A DNA stretch of 27,543 nt from Methylophilaceae bacterium UBA7525 (GCA_002479405.1 DLMX01000065.1:68931-96473); one strand, 5' to 3'; counted from the first letter of the stretch, positions 1 to 7,918 are shown. Translations and numbers: made by a program. The notes: generated by a model not told the origin, from the letters alone.

Positions 1-375
1 ATCTCGAACTGGACCGAGATGGACGTCTGGCAATATATCGAACGCGAAAAGCTCGCCCTGCCCAGCATCTATTTCGCGCATCAACGCGATATCGTAATGC
101 GCGGCGGCGCCATCGTGCCGGTCAACGTGCCATTGGCTAATGGTGAAGTCATCAACCAGCCGAAACCGGGCGAGGAAATCATCAACATGCAGGTGCGCTT
201 CCGTACCGTGGGCGATATCACTTGCACCGCTCCGGTACCGAGCGATGCCGATGACATCAGCAAGATCGTGCTGGAAACGGCCACCACCACCATCACCGAA
301 CGTGGCGCAACGCGCCTTGACGACCAAACCTCCGACGCCTCCATGGAGCAGCGCAAGAAGGAGGGTTATTTCTAA
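1..375 (+). CDS. cysD: Sulfate adenylyltransferase subunit 2, C-terminal part (5' end outside the window)
   Basis: Partial gene: the reading frame is open from base 1 (ISNWTEMDVWQYIER) and stops with TAA at 373-375, giving about 124 C-terminal residues. CysD is the ATP pyrophosphatase-type catalytic subunit of ATP sulfurylase and makes adenosine phosphosulfate from ATP and sulfate in the cytoplasm, working with the GTPase CysN. The visible part carries features I recognise from CysD: the WTE-DVWQYI segment, FRTVGD-TCTAPV, and the C-terminal ERGATRLDDQTS-ASMEQRKKEGYF tail. The stop codon overlaps the cysN start by one base (TAATG), so the two subunits are probably translationally coupled. The first ATG at 19 is internal and is not the start. 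The identity is secure; only the N-terminal half is missing. Confidence 0.96.
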   Translation: MSNWTEMDVWQYIEREKLALPSIYFAHQRDIVMRGGAIVPVNVPLANGEVINQPKPGEEIINMQVRFRTVGDITCTAPVPSDADDISKIVLETATTTITERGATRLDDQTSDASMEQRKKEGYF

Positions 376-1688
376 TGGATGCCATGAATAAATCACATAA
401 CGACAGCCTGTTACGGTTCATGACTTGCGGCAGTGTCGACGACGGCAAGAGCACGCTGATCGGCCGCCTGCTGTTCGACACCAAGACCATTCTTGCCGAC
501 ACCCTGACCCATATTGAGCGCACCTCGAAAAAGCGCGGTATGGAAGCCGTCGACCTGTCCCTGCTGACCGACGGCCTGCAGGCCGAGCGCGAACAGGGCA
601 TCACCATCGACGTTGCTTATCGCTACTTCAGCACTGGTACACGCAAGTACATCATCGCCGATGCGCCGGGCCACGAACAGTACACGCGCAACATGGTGAC
701 GGCCGCCTCCACCGCCAATCTCGCCATCATCCTGATCGACGCGCGCAAGGGCGTACTGACACAGACCCGCCGCCACTCCTACCTGGCGCACCTGGTCCGT
801 ATTCCGCATATCGTCGTCGCCGTCAACAAGATGGACCTGGCCAATTACGATCAGGCCGTGTTCGACAAGATCCGTGCAGATTATCTGGCATTTGCCGAAC
901 AGATCGGCCTGCAGCGCGAAGGTCATGACATCCAGTTCATCCCGATGTCGGCCCTGAACGGCGACATGATCGTCGATCGCGGCGATGCCATGCCCTGGTA
1001 TACAGGTCCGACCATGCTGGAAATCCTCGAGTCCGCACCACCTGCGCATTCCGAGCATGATGAGCCGTTCCGCCTGCCGGTACAGTTCGTTTGCCGGCCA
1101 CACGCTTCCGACGATCCGGAACTGCATGACTATCGCGGCTTCATGGGCCGCATCGAAGCTGGTGAAATTGCGGTCGGCGATGCAGTAACTGCGCTGCCTT
1201 CCGGCCAGAGTTCGCGCGTCAAGGCGATTGAGCTTGGCAACGCACAGATGCCGCGGGCCATTACCGAGCAATCCGTCACGCTGCTGCTGGAAGACGAGAT
1301 CGACATTTCGCGCGGCGACATGCTGGTCAAGACAGGACAGGCGCCTGAGCCAGTCAAGCAGATCGAAGCCATGGTCTGCTGGCTGTCCGAGACCCCGCTA
1401 TCGCCGGCACGTACCTATATCGTGCGCCATACCACACGCGAATCCAAGGCCAAGGTCAGCGAAATCAGCTATCGTGTTGACGTCAACACGACCGAGCATT
1501 TGCCAGCCCAGGGCCTGAACATGAACGATATCGCCAGGGTGACGTTCAAGTTGGCACAGCCGTTGATGGTGGATCCGTACAAGGTCAGCCGCCCGACCGG
1601 TGCGTTCATCCTGATCGATGAGTCCACCAATAATACGGTGGGCGCCGGCATGATTGAAGCTCAGGAAACGCTTAAACCTTTTAACTGA
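375..1688 (+). CDS. cysN: Sulfate adenylyltransferase subunit 1 (GTPase subunit)
   Basis: A 437-residue translation-factor-like GTPase that couples GTP hydrolysis to CysD-catalysed sulfate activation. The G-motifs are clear: P-loop GSVDDGKS at residues 19-26, switch region EREQGITIDVAYRYF near 71-85, DAPGHE at 96-101 and NKMD at 151-154, followed by EF-Tu-like beta-barrel domains 2 and 3. The protein stops after the barrels, so there is no fused APS kinase (CysC) domain as in some bifunctional CysNC proteins; E. coli CysN is somewhat longer. The ATG at 375 overlaps the cysD stop by one base. A second ATG three codons downstream is possible. PAPS or APS reduction genes would be expected upstream, outside the window. 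Confidence 0.97.
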   Translation: MDAMNKSHNDSLLRFMTCGSVDDGKSTLIGRLLFDTKTILADTLTHIERTSKKRGMEAVDLSLLTDGLQAEREQGITIDVAYRYFSTGTRKYIIADAPGHEQYTRNMVTAASTANLAIILIDARKGVLTQTRRHSYLAHLVRIPHIVVAVNKMDLANYDQAVFDKIRADYLAFAEQIGLQREGHDIQFIPMSALNGDMIVDRGDAMPWYTGPTMLEILESAPPAHSEHDEPFRLPVQFVCRPHASDDPELHDYRGFMGRIEAGEIAVGDAVTALPSGQSSRVKAIELGNAQMPRAITEQSVTLLLEDEIDISRGDMLVKTGQAPEPVKQIEAMVCWLSETPLSPARTYIVRHTTRESKAKVSEISYRVDVNTTEHLPAQGLNMNDIARVTFKLAQPLMVDPYKVSRPTGAFILIDESTNNTVGAGMIEAQETLKPFN

Positions 1689-1708
1689 GCAGCAATATCC
1701 TTTAAAAT
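1681..1708 (+). promoter_or_regulatory. Possible promoter for the ferredoxin gene
   Basis: TTAACT at 1681-1686 (4 of 6 matches to the -35 consensus) is followed after 16 bases by TAAAAT at 1703-1708 (5 of 6 matches to -10). It overlaps the last cysN codons and sits about 40 bases before the ferredoxin ATG. This is a pattern match only, and read-through from cysN is equally possible. Confidence 0.3.
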
Positions 1709-1746
1709 AGAAGCCGCCCGCGTGAGTGGCATGAGAGGAAGAGATA

Positions 1747-2070
1747 ATGACTTATGTAGTGACTGAAAACTGTATTCAATGCAAATACACCGATTGCGTG
1801 GATGTCTGCCCTGTGGACTGTTTCGTCGAGGGTCCGAACTTCCTCGCCATCAATCCTGATGAATGTATCGACTGCACCCTGTGCGTTGCAGAATGCCCGG
1901 CTGAAGCGATTTTCGCCGAGGATGACGTACCTGCAGACCAACAGGAATTCATCGCCCTCAATGCGCGTCTGGCACAAGTCTGGCCAGTCATCAGCAGCAG
2001 AAAGGATCCTCTGCCGGATGCCGATGCCCACAATGGCCGCACCGGCAAGCTGGCGGAACTGGTCGAATAA
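1747..2070 (+). CDS. fdxA: 7Fe-8S ferredoxin, FdxA / Azotobacter FdI type
   Basis: A 107-residue soluble electron carrier. The first cluster region has Cys at 9, 12, 17, 21 and 25 (CIQCKYTDCVDVCPVDC) and the second has Cys at 40, 43, 46 and 50 (CIDCTLCVAEC). This is the arrangement of the [3Fe-4S]+[4Fe-4S] ferredoxins, and the C-terminal extension with DVPADQQEFIALNA and WP-I---KDPLPDA closely follows Azotobacter ferredoxin I. Start at ATG 1747 has a purine-rich GAGGAAGAG just upstream. It lies 58 bases after cysN, on the same strand, and ends at a strong hairpin terminator. A role as electron donor to sulfite or other reductases is only an inference from position; this family also functions as a general low-potential carrier. 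Family confidence is high and the physiological partner is unknown. Confidence 0.95.
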   Translation: MTYVVTENCIQCKYTDCVDVCPVDCFVEGPNFLAINPDECIDCTLCVAECPAEAIFAEDDVPADQQEFIALNARLAQVWPVISSRKDPLPDADAHNGRTGKLAELVE

Positions 2071-2092
2071 TCTCAAGCATAGATTGTTCAAT

Positions 2093-2132
2093 AGCAATAA
2101 AAATGGGAACCGAGGTTCCCATTTTTATTGCT
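2093..2132. terminator. Perfect 18-bp hairpin terminator between convergent genes
   Basis: Left arm 2093-2110 (AGCAATAAAAATGGGAAC) and right arm 2115-2132 are exact reverse complements around a CGAG loop. The A-rich and T-rich parts lie inside the stem, so a U-tract is produced in either direction. It separates fdxA (+) from the convergent methyltransferase gene (-) and very probably serves both. Confidence 0.93.
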
Positions 2133-2166
2133 GCTCAAGATACAAACACTGCCTGAATCCCTCCGC

Positions 2167-3300
2167 TCACTTTTGCGGCAAGGCAGATAACACCCAAAGC
2201 GAGGTCAATTCAGCCTGACGCGCAGCGTACAAAGGATCGGACTGATCCGCAGTTTTCGGATGCCGCGGCTTGATATCAAGCTTGTCGATCACATGCAAAC
2301 CGGCGGCGGCAAACATCTCCAGCAATTGCTGACGCGACCGCAAACCCAGATGCTCCGCCAGGTCGGACAATATCAGCCAGCCCTCTCCGCCCGTTTCCAG
2401 GTGTTCTGCCAAGCCGTTCAGAAAACCCTTGAGCATACGACTGTCCGGGTCGTAAATCGCATGATCCAGGCGGCTATTGGCGCTGGCTGGCAGCCAGGGC
2501 GGATTACAGACGATCAGGTCAGCCCTGCCCGGCGGGAAAAGATCAGCCTTGATCACTTCAACCTGCTTCTGCAACCCCTGTCGCCGGATATTCTCTGTCG
2601 CACAGGCAATTGCCCTTTCATCCATATCGGTAGCAATCACCTGCGCGATGCCGCGCTTGGCCAGCAGAGCCGCAATCACGCCGGTGCCGGTGCCGATATC
2701 GAATGCCCGTTGCTTGTTGCCGAGTGGAACCTGCGCGACCAGTTCCAGATATTCCCCGCGTACCGGCGAATACACCCCGTAGTGCGGATGAATCTTCGCG
2801 CCCAGCGCCGGGATATCGACACCGTTCTTGCGCCACTCATGTGCGCCGATTACCCCCAGCAGTTCACGCAAGGAAACCAGCGAGCTTTCCTCCGCTTCGC
2901 CGTAGGCCTCGAGACATGCCTGCCTGACGTCTGGCGCTCGACGTAAAGCTATCGCGTACTGCGCATCGAGCGGAATCAGCAGCATGCCCAGAATCCGTGC
3001 CCGTTGTAACTGAGCCTGCCGATACAGATGAAACGCTTCAAGCAGTGTCGCCGGCGGCTTCCTGACAGGCTTTTTGTCGATGCGTCTGGCCATGGCTTGC
3101 AGCAACTGACGCGCGTTCTGGTAATCGCCGCGCCAGAGCATGGCCGTGCCTTCGCAGGCATAACGATAGGCGGTATCGGCCGTCAGCCGGTCGTCGGCCA
3201 CAACGATGCGCTGCGGCACTTTGGTCGCGTTCTCCGAGCGCCAAAGCGCAGATTGCGATTTGCCGTCTTCAGTCCAGACCGCATGTTCTACCTGATGCAT
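2167..3300 (-). CDS. Class I SAM-dependent methyltransferase with NPPW motif, target unknown
   Basis: A 377-residue protein. The C-terminal half is a Rossmann methyltransferase: motif I is FDIGTGTGVIAALLA around residues 197-211, the acidic strand-2 end is ATDMDERA, and the catalytic motif is NPPW near 262-265. NPPY/NPPW is typical of enzymes that methylate a planar nitrogen in RNA bases or Gln side chains (RlmG, RsmC, PrmC types). The N-terminal part (RLTADTAYRYACEGTAMLWRGDYQNARQLLQAMARR) is a helical domain I know from betaproteobacterial proteins annotated only as methyltransferases. The ATG at 3300 lies one base after the exporter stop (TGATATG), so the two genes are very likely co-transcribed and coupled. 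The substrate could be rRNA, a protein or a small molecule; the sequence does not decide. Confidence 0.85.
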   Translation of the reverse strand: MHQVEHAVWTEDGKSQSALWRSENATKVPQRIVVADDRLTADTAYRYACEGTAMLWRGDYQNARQLLQAMARRIDKKPVRKPPATLLEAFHLYRQAQLQRARILGMLLIPLDAQYAIALRRAPDVRQACLEAYGEAEESSLVSLRELLGVIGAHEWRKNGVDIPALGAKIHPHYGVYSPVRGEYLELVAQVPLGNKQRAFDIGTGTGVIAALLAKRGIAQVIATDMDERAIACATENIRRQGLQKQVEVIKADLFPPGRADLIVCNPPWLPASANSRLDHAIYDPDSRMLKGFLNGLAEHLETGGEGWLILSDLAEHLGLRSRQQLLEMFAAAGLHVIDKLDIKPRHPKTADQSDPLYAARQAELTSLWVLSALPQK

Positions 3301-3301
3301 A

Positions 3302-4489
3302 TCAGGCCACCTTGGCGCTTAATAGCCGGGATTTGCGTACCGCCAGCCAGCCGATACAGAGATAGGCCGCCATCGCCATCGCCAGCCCCAATGGATGATC
3401 CCAGACCAGCGGCACAATCAGGCCGGCAGATACCGTGGATAACAGCATCTGTACGAAAGCCTGGCCGGAGGCAGCAGTACCGCGTATACGTGGATGCCGG
3501 TCCAGCGCAGCAATGGAAAGCACGGGCATGGCCAAAGCCATACCGATATTGAACAGCGCCACAGGCAGGATGTTGTAGATGAAATATGGCGGCAGCAGAT
3601 AACAGACCAGCAGATTGGCCAGCACCATCAGGCTCATCCAGACATAGGCGATCTGGACCACTTTTCTGGTCGACATGCGGCCGGCTGCGCGCTTGGCCAG
3701 ATAGGAGCCGAGCACCATGCCGCAGACTGTGGGAATGAACAGCCAGCCGAACTGGAACTCGGTCAGATTAAGGTGCTTGATGAGAAACACCGGGCTGGAC
3801 AGCACATAAATGAAAAAGCCGGAGAAATTCGCGCCAAGCGCGATTACGACCAGGTTGAACTCGCGGTCGCTGTAGACGGTTTTATAACTACCCAGCACAC
3901 TTCTGGCAGACAGCGGGATACGCTTCTGCGGTGGCATGGTCTCAGGCAGGCATTTGACGGCAGCCCATAGCGACAGTGCTGCATACAGGGCGAGGAAAAC
4001 GAAGATCGCCTGCCAGTGGATGCCGAGCAGCAGGCCACCGATGACCGGCGCCACGGCTGGCGCGATACCGAACAGCATCTGCACCGTCGCCATCACCCGC
4101 TGGGCCTGGGCACCCTCGAACAGGTCGCGCACCATGGCCCGCGCTATCACATTGCCGGCGCCGCCTCCGATGCCCTGCAATATACGGAAGAACCACAATG
4201 TCTCGACGTTGGGCGCCAGCGCACATCCGATGGAAGCGAAGATGAACAGGCCCAGACCCCATTTGATGGCGGGAATCCGTCCAATCGCATCGGAAATGGC
4301 GCCATGCCACAAGGTCATCAAGGCATAGGGCAGCAAATAGAAAGCCAGACTTTGCTGGATCTCAACCGTGCTGGCACCCAAGTCGCGTTCCAGCGCGCCG
4401 AAGGCCGGCAGATAGGTGTCGATGGCAAACGGCGCCAACGCCGCCAGGCTGGCAAGAACGAGCACAAGTGTGGTGTTGGATGACTTCAT
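3302..4489 (-). CDS. MFS multidrug-type exporter, Bcr/CflA family
   Basis: A 395-residue inner-membrane protein with about 12 predicted transmembrane segments. The N-terminus (LVLASLAALAPFAIDTYLPAFGALERDLGAS) is the signature first helix of Bcr/CflA drug:H+ antiporters, with the conserved D-YLPA. The loop 2-3 motif A appears as GAISDAIGRIPAIKWGL, and motif B/C-like RILQGIGGGAGNVIARAMVRD follows. Members export bicyclomycin, chloramphenicol, sulfonamides or small metabolites, but the substrate here cannot be read from sequence. The start ATG at 4489 has no obvious Shine-Dalgarno. The gene begins just after the pqq operon terminator and is followed with a one-base gap by the methyltransferase gene. 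Any link to PQQ export is speculation from adjacency. Confidence 0.88.
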   Translation of the reverse strand: MKSSNTTLVLVLASLAALAPFAIDTYLPAFGALERDLGASTVEIQQSLAFYLLPYALMTLWHGAISDAIGRIPAIKWGLGLFIFASIGCALAPNVETLWFFRILQGIGGGAGNVIARAMVRDLFEGAQAQRVMATVQMLFGIAPAVAPVIGGLLLGIHWQAIFVFLALYAALSLWAAVKCLPETMPPQKRIPLSARSVLGSYKTVYSDREFNLVVIALGANFSGFFIYVLSSPVFLIKHLNLTEFQFGWLFIPTVCGMVLGSYLAKRAAGRMSTRKVVQIAYVWMSLMVLANLLVCYLLPPYFIYNILPVALFNIGMALAMPVLSIAALDRHPRIRGTAASGQAFVQMLLSTVSAGLIVPLVWDHPLGLAMAMAAYLCIGWLAVRKSRLLSAKVA

Positions 4490-4516
4490 GTCAAAGTGTC
4501 CGAAATAACTGGCGAA

Positions 4517-4543
4517 ATAAAAAACGCGCCTCGCGGCGCGTTT
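4517..4543 (-). terminator. Intrinsic terminator of the pqq operon
   Basis: On the minus strand a 9-bp stem (arms 4535-4543 and 4522-4530, GC-rich GGCGCG/CGCGCC core) with a 4-base loop runs into a T-run (plus-strand A-run 4519-4524). It lies 29 bases past the pqqE stop and just before the exporter gene. Confidence 0.9.
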
Positions 4544-4571
4544 CCATTATAGACCGAATCCTCAAGCCGGC

Positions 4572-5798
4572 TCAGGGCAAGGCATGAAACTCTTTGGTAC
4601 GCTCTTCCAGTTCGCCGCTGATGATCTTCTTCGAGTTCTTGTCGTTGCGGAAGATGATGGGCTGTGCCTGCAGTTGCGGGTTCTTCGCATCCTCGATGGC
4701 CTGCTCGATGATATGGTGATGCGGTGAAAGCGAACATACCGGGTCAGCCGCCTCGGCATCACCGGTCAGCAGGAAGGTCTGGCAACGGCAACCGCCCAGG
4801 TCTTTCTCTTTTTCAGCGCAGTTTCTGCACGGCTCTTTCATCCAGCTGTCACCACGGTACTTGTTGAATGCCGGCGAATCCTTCCAGCTCCAGCCCAGTT
4901 CGTCGTCCTTGATGTTCGGGAACTTCATGTTCGGCAACACACGAGCCGAGTGACACGGCAGCACGTCGCCGTTGGCGGTGACGATCATGAACACCTCGCC
5001 CCAGCCGTTCATGCACTTCTTCGGCCGGTCGGCGAAATAGTCCGGTACAACGAAGAATATCTTCATATTGCTGCCGGATTTGGCGCGATATTCGTTGGTG
5101 ATACGTTCAGCCTCTTCGACCTGCTCCTTGCTCGGCATCAACTGATTGCGATTGATCAGGGACCAGCCGTAATACTGGGTATTGGCCAACTCAATATAAT
5201 CGGCGCCCAAGGCCTCGGCCATCTCCAGAATCTCTTTCATATGACCGATGTTGTAGCGGTGGATGACCACGTTCAGTACCATCGGGTAGCCGTGACTCTT
5301 GATCATGGCCGCCACCTTTTTCTTCAATTCGAAGGTCCTGGTGTTGGTAATGAAGTTGTTGATCTCTTCCGTGATGTCGTGCATGGACAACTGGATATGG
5401 TCCAAGCCGCCATCCTTGAAGGCCTGGATGCGCTTCTCGGTCAGGCCGACGCCGGAAGTGATGAGATTGCTGTAATAACCAAGCTTGTGCGCTTCGGCCA
5501 CGATCTCCTCGATGTCATCGCGCAGCAGAGGCTCGCCGCCCGAGATACCAAGCTGAATGGCACCCAGCTTGCGCGCTTCGCGCAATGTCTTGATCCACTG
5601 CTCGGTGCTGAGCTCGTTCTGGGTGTGCCTGTCGTAATCGGTCGGGTTATAGCAGAAGGCGCAATGCAGCGGGCAGCGATAGGTGATCTCCGCCAGCAGC
5701 CACAAAGGCTGGGTCTGCGTGGCGGTGGCAGCCACACCATTGTTCTGTGCCTGCACTGTTTTCTGTACGACTGAATCACCTAACGAATTTTGCGTCAT
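4572..5798 (-). CDS. pqqE: PqqA peptide cyclase, radical SAM/SPASM enzyme
   Basis: A 408-residue enzyme that, with the PqqD chaperone, forms the carbon-carbon bond between the conserved Glu and Tyr of PqqA, the first step of PQQ synthesis. The radical-SAM CxxxCxxC is at Cys42, Cys46 and Cys49 (RCPLHCAFCYNP), followed by the SAM-binding GISGGEPLLR. The C-terminal SPASM region for auxiliary Fe-S clusters is present (PCHSARVLPN, CRNCAEKEKDLGGCRC, PVCSLSPHH). A Gln/Ala/Thr-rich N-terminal stretch of about 30 residues precedes the core and makes the protein slightly longer than usual; a later start is possible but there is no ATG before the core. It follows pqqD with 11 bases between and is the last gene before the terminator. 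Confidence 0.97.
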   Translation of the reverse strand: MTQNSLGDSVVQKTVQAQNNGVAATATQTQPLWLLAEITYRCPLHCAFCYNPTDYDRHTQNELSTEQWIKTLREARKLGAIQLGISGGEPLLRDDIEEIVAEAHKLGYYSNLITSGVGLTEKRIQAFKDGGLDHIQLSMHDITEEINNFITNTRTFELKKKVAAMIKSHGYPMVLNVVIHRYNIGHMKEILEMAEALGADYIELANTQYYGWSLINRNQLMPSKEQVEEAERITNEYRAKSGSNMKIFFVVPDYFADRPKKCMNGWGEVFMIVTANGDVLPCHSARVLPNMKFPNIKDDELGWSWKDSPAFNKYRGDSWMKEPCRNCAEKEKDLGGCRCQTFLLTGDAEAADPVCSLSPHHHIIEQAIEDAKNPQLQAQPIIFRNDKNSKKIISGELEERTKEFHALP

Positions 5799-5809
5799 TT
5801 TGCTATTCC

Positions 5810-6106
5810 TTAAACCTTGCGTATCCAGAATTTTCCGGCCGCAAGTTCAAACATGCCGAGGATGTCATTTTCAATGTCTTCGGCATCGGGGAAAGTGGCT
5901 TTCAGATCAGCCACAATATCGCCCACCGTTGCCTTGCCATCCACGCGCTTCAGTACCTCACCGGCACCACCATGCAGTTTGACCATGCCTTCGGGGAAAA
6001 GTATCACATAACTTTGTTGTGCCTCTTCCCACTGAAAACGGTGGTGCGGTGCCAGGGCATAAATGTCGGTCATTTCCATCTTGCTGGTCTCTATCTTGCT
6101 GGTCAT
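5810..6106 (-). CDS. pqqD: PQQ biosynthesis peptide chaperone PqqD
   Basis: A 98-residue RiPP recognition element protein. PqqD binds the PqqA peptide and presents it to PqqE. Features are typical of the family: APHHRFQWEEAQQSYVILFPEGMVKL--GAGEVLKRVDGKATVGDIVADL, the winged-helix fold that contacts the precursor peptide, followed by a C-terminal helix pair. The start is uncertain. ATG 6106 has no clear ribosome-binding site, and internal ATGs at residues 10 and 12 (start 6073 for the latter) would remove a low-complexity Lys/Ser/Glu lead (MTSKIETSKME). The gene lies 9 bases after pqqC and 11 bases before pqqE, so it is inside the operon. Confidence 0.95.
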   Translation of the reverse strand: MTSKIETSKMEMTDIYALAPHHRFQWEEAQQSYVILFPEGMVKLHGGAGEVLKRVDGKATVGDIVADLKATFPDAEDIENDILGMFELAAGKFWIRKV

Positions 6107-6115
6107 GACATCGAC

Positions 6116-6880
6116 TTAACTGATCTGTATGACAGGCTGTCGCAGGTAATCGCGGCCTTCAACCTTGATATCCGTACATGCCAGCATGATGGAATCTGCC
6201 ATCACCCACAGCACATCGAGCTTGAACTGCAGAATCTCCAAAGCGCGCTCCTGCATTTCCCTGCTTTGACCGAAGTAATCCAGGGTCACATGCAAGCCCT
6301 GCTCGACATCACGGCGAGCCTGAGTCAGGCGGTTCTTGAAATACTGCATGCCTTCCGGATTGATCCAGGGATACATATCTGGCCATGAATCGATGCGCTG
6401 TTGATGGATGTGCGGCGCAAACAGCTCAGTCAATGAGGAACAAACCGATTCCTGCCATGGGCGCTGACGGGCAAAATTAATATAAGCGTCCACTGCAAAC
6501 CTGGTACCAGGGGCGACCATCTTGAGTGACATGATTTCTTCACGGCTCAAACCCACTGCCGCACCCAAGTGAATCCATGCCTCGATACCACCCTCGCCGC
6601 CTTCGGCAATCTGGCCACTGCCATCATGGTCAAAAATACGCTGAATCCAGCCGCGACGCAGTTCACGATCCGGGCAGTTGGAGAGGATGGCGGCATCCTT
6701 GAGAGGAATGGCAATCTGGTAATAATAGCGATTCGCTACCCAGCACTGCATCTGTTGCTGGGTCAGCTTGCCTTCATACATCAACACATGAATCGGGTGA
6801 TAGATGTGGTAGCCCTTGCCTTTCTCACGCAACTTTGCTTCGAACTCTTCTCTGCTCCAGGGTGCTCTTTTATCCGCCAT
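6116..6880 (-). CDS. pqqC: Pyrroloquinoline-quinone synthase (cofactorless oxidase)
   Basis: A 254-residue member of the TenA/haem-oxygenase-like all-helical fold. PqqC carries out the last step of PQQ synthesis, ring closure and an eight-electron oxidation of AHQQ using O2 without metal or cofactor. Recognisable conserved stretches are KGKGYHIYHPIHVLMYEGKL, WVANRYYYQIAIPLKDAAILSNCPD, RIFDHDG and EGMQYFKNRLTQARRDVEHGL-like (here DVEQGL). The length matches the usual ~250 residues. The gene lies 12 bases after pqqB and 9 before pqqD. The start ATG at 6880 gives MADKRAPWSREEFEA, in register with known N-termini. Confidence 0.97.
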   Translation of the reverse strand: MADKRAPWSREEFEAKLREKGKGYHIYHPIHVLMYEGKLTQQQMQCWVANRYYYQIAIPLKDAAILSNCPDRELRRGWIQRIFDHDGSGQIAEGGEGGIEAWIHLGAAVGLSREEIMSLKMVAPGTRFAVDAYINFARQRPWQESVCSSLTELFAPHIHQQRIDSWPDMYPWINPEGMQYFKNRLTQARRDVEQGLHVTLDYFGQSREMQERALEILQFKLDVLWVMADSIMLACTDIKVEGRDYLRQPVIQIS

Positions 6881-6892
6881 TTTTTTCAGTCC

Positions 6893-7810
6893 TTATAAAA
6901 TGATATCCATACCGTCATAGGAGACTTCGATGCCATGACGGGTCAATTCTGCCCGTTCCGCGGAATCTTCACGCAGAATCGGATTGGTGTTGTTGATGTG
7001 AATCAAAACCTTGCGCACATCGCCGAATTTATCCAGATCCTCGATCATGCCTCCAGGACCGGATTGCGGATTGTGGCCGATACTGCGAGCGGTCTTGGTC
7101 ATCAGTCCGAGGTCGATCATCTCGGTGTCGGTCCAGAAGGTACCGTCAACCATGATGCAATCGGCCTGATTCATCAGTTCGGGCAAATGCGGTTCGATCT
7201 CTGCCAAGCCTGGAGAATACCAGCATTTCTTGCCGGTGCTGATCTCCTCGATCAACACACCGATGGTATCTCCGGGATGCGGGTCATTACGATGCGGGGA
7301 ATACGGAGGCGCTGCACTCTTGAGTGCCACCGCAGTAAATTTGAGATTCGGCACATTCGGCATGGTAAAGCTGGTCTTGCCGTCAATCGGCACACTATGA
7401 TGATTGATACCGCAATAATGACCAAGTATGTTCAGAATCTGGTTGCCGGAGGTCAGGTCGCCGTACACCATGTCGGTGCAGTAGATCTCGCGCTTGACCG
7501 TTCCTTCACGCAGCATGTAGAGACCGGTAGTGTGATCGATTTGCGCATCAATCAGCACGATGGCCTGTATGCCGGTATCCCTGATCGCACGACCGGGCTG
7601 CAGTGCCGGAAAATCCTGGATCTGCTGCAGGACATCGGGAGAAGCGTTGAACAGTACCCAGTTCACGCCATCACTGCTGACGCAAATCGAGGACTGTGTA
7701 CGCTTGGTCGCCTTGATAGTGCCTTTACGCAGTCCATCGCAATTATGACAATTGCAATTCCACTGTGGAAAACCACCACCCGCGCCTGAACCTAAAACAT
7801 GTATATGCAT
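6893..7810 (-). CDS. pqqB: PQQ biosynthesis protein PqqB, metallo-beta-lactamase fold
   Basis: A 305-residue cytoplasmic protein of the metallo-beta-lactamase superfamily. The N-terminus MHIHVLGSGAGGGFPQWNCNCHNC is diagnostic for PqqB and includes its Cys-rich zinc site; LIDAQIDHTTGLYMLREG and VDGTFWTDTEMI are other conserved blocks. PqqB is reported to be an iron-dependent hydroxylase acting on the tyrosine-derived part of the excised Glu-Tyr intermediate; earlier work proposed a transport role. The start ATG at 7810 has no recognisable Shine-Dalgarno, in contrast to pqqA, so its translation may be much weaker than that of the peptide gene. It lies 108 bases after pqqA, across a strong hairpin. 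Confidence 0.97.
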   Translation of the reverse strand: MHIHVLGSGAGGGFPQWNCNCHNCDGLRKGTIKATKRTQSSICVSSDGVNWVLFNASPDVLQQIQDFPALQPGRAIRDTGIQAIVLIDAQIDHTTGLYMLREGTVKREIYCTDMVYGDLTSGNQILNILGHYCGINHHSVPIDGKTSFTMPNVPNLKFTAVALKSAAPPYSPHRNDPHPGDTIGVLIEEISTGKKCWYSPGLAEIEPHLPELMNQADCIMVDGTFWTDTEMIDLGLMTKTARSIGHNPQSGPGGMIEDLDKFGDVRKVLIHINNTNPILREDSAERAELTRHGIEVSYDGMDIIL

Positions 7811-7843
7811 AATTTTCTACTTTTGTTGAAACGGAAGCCCAAA

Positions 7844-7869
7844 TTTAAACTCATTGTTTAAACTCATTG
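7844..7869. repeat. Tandem 13-bp direct repeat upstream of pqqB
   Basis: TTTAAACTCATTG occurs twice head to tail at 7844-7856 and 7857-7869, between pqqA and pqqB. The second copy ends inside the base of the pqqA-pqqB stem-loop. Confidence 0.9.
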
Positions 7870-7915
7870 CCCTGAAATGACACGGGCCACCCGAAGGCAG
7901 CCCGCAGGGTGCAAT
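7866..7915 (-). promoter_or_regulatory. pqqA-pqqB intercistronic stem-loop with UUCG tetraloop
   Basis: On the minus strand, CGGGCTGCC-TTCG-GGTGGCCCG (bases 7904 down to 7883) forms a 9-bp stem with two G-U pairs closed by the very stable C(UUCG)G loop. Outside it, CCCTG/CAGGG and ATTG/CAAT extend the helix with bulges from 7915 to 7866. There is no long U-run directly after it, so it looks like an RNA-processing, stabilising or attenuating element rather than a full terminator. In Methylobacterium a short pqqA-only transcript is known to be far more abundant than the longer one, and this hairpin is well placed to give the same effect here. Confidence 0.75.
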
Positions 7916-7918
7916 CAA

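Noticed and set aside
411..1271. Minus-strand open frame of 286 codons opposite cysN
   Set aside because: Antisense to cysN, whose G-motifs are all present; no domain recognised.
3942..4310. Alternative-frame ORF inside the exporter gene
   Set aside because: Same-strand shadow of the MFS gene, whose frame shows transmembrane helices and family motifs throughout.
4950..5774. Plus-strand open frame of 274 codons opposite pqqE
   Set aside because: Fully antisense to pqqE, whose catalytic motifs are intact; composition is that of a codon-bias shadow.
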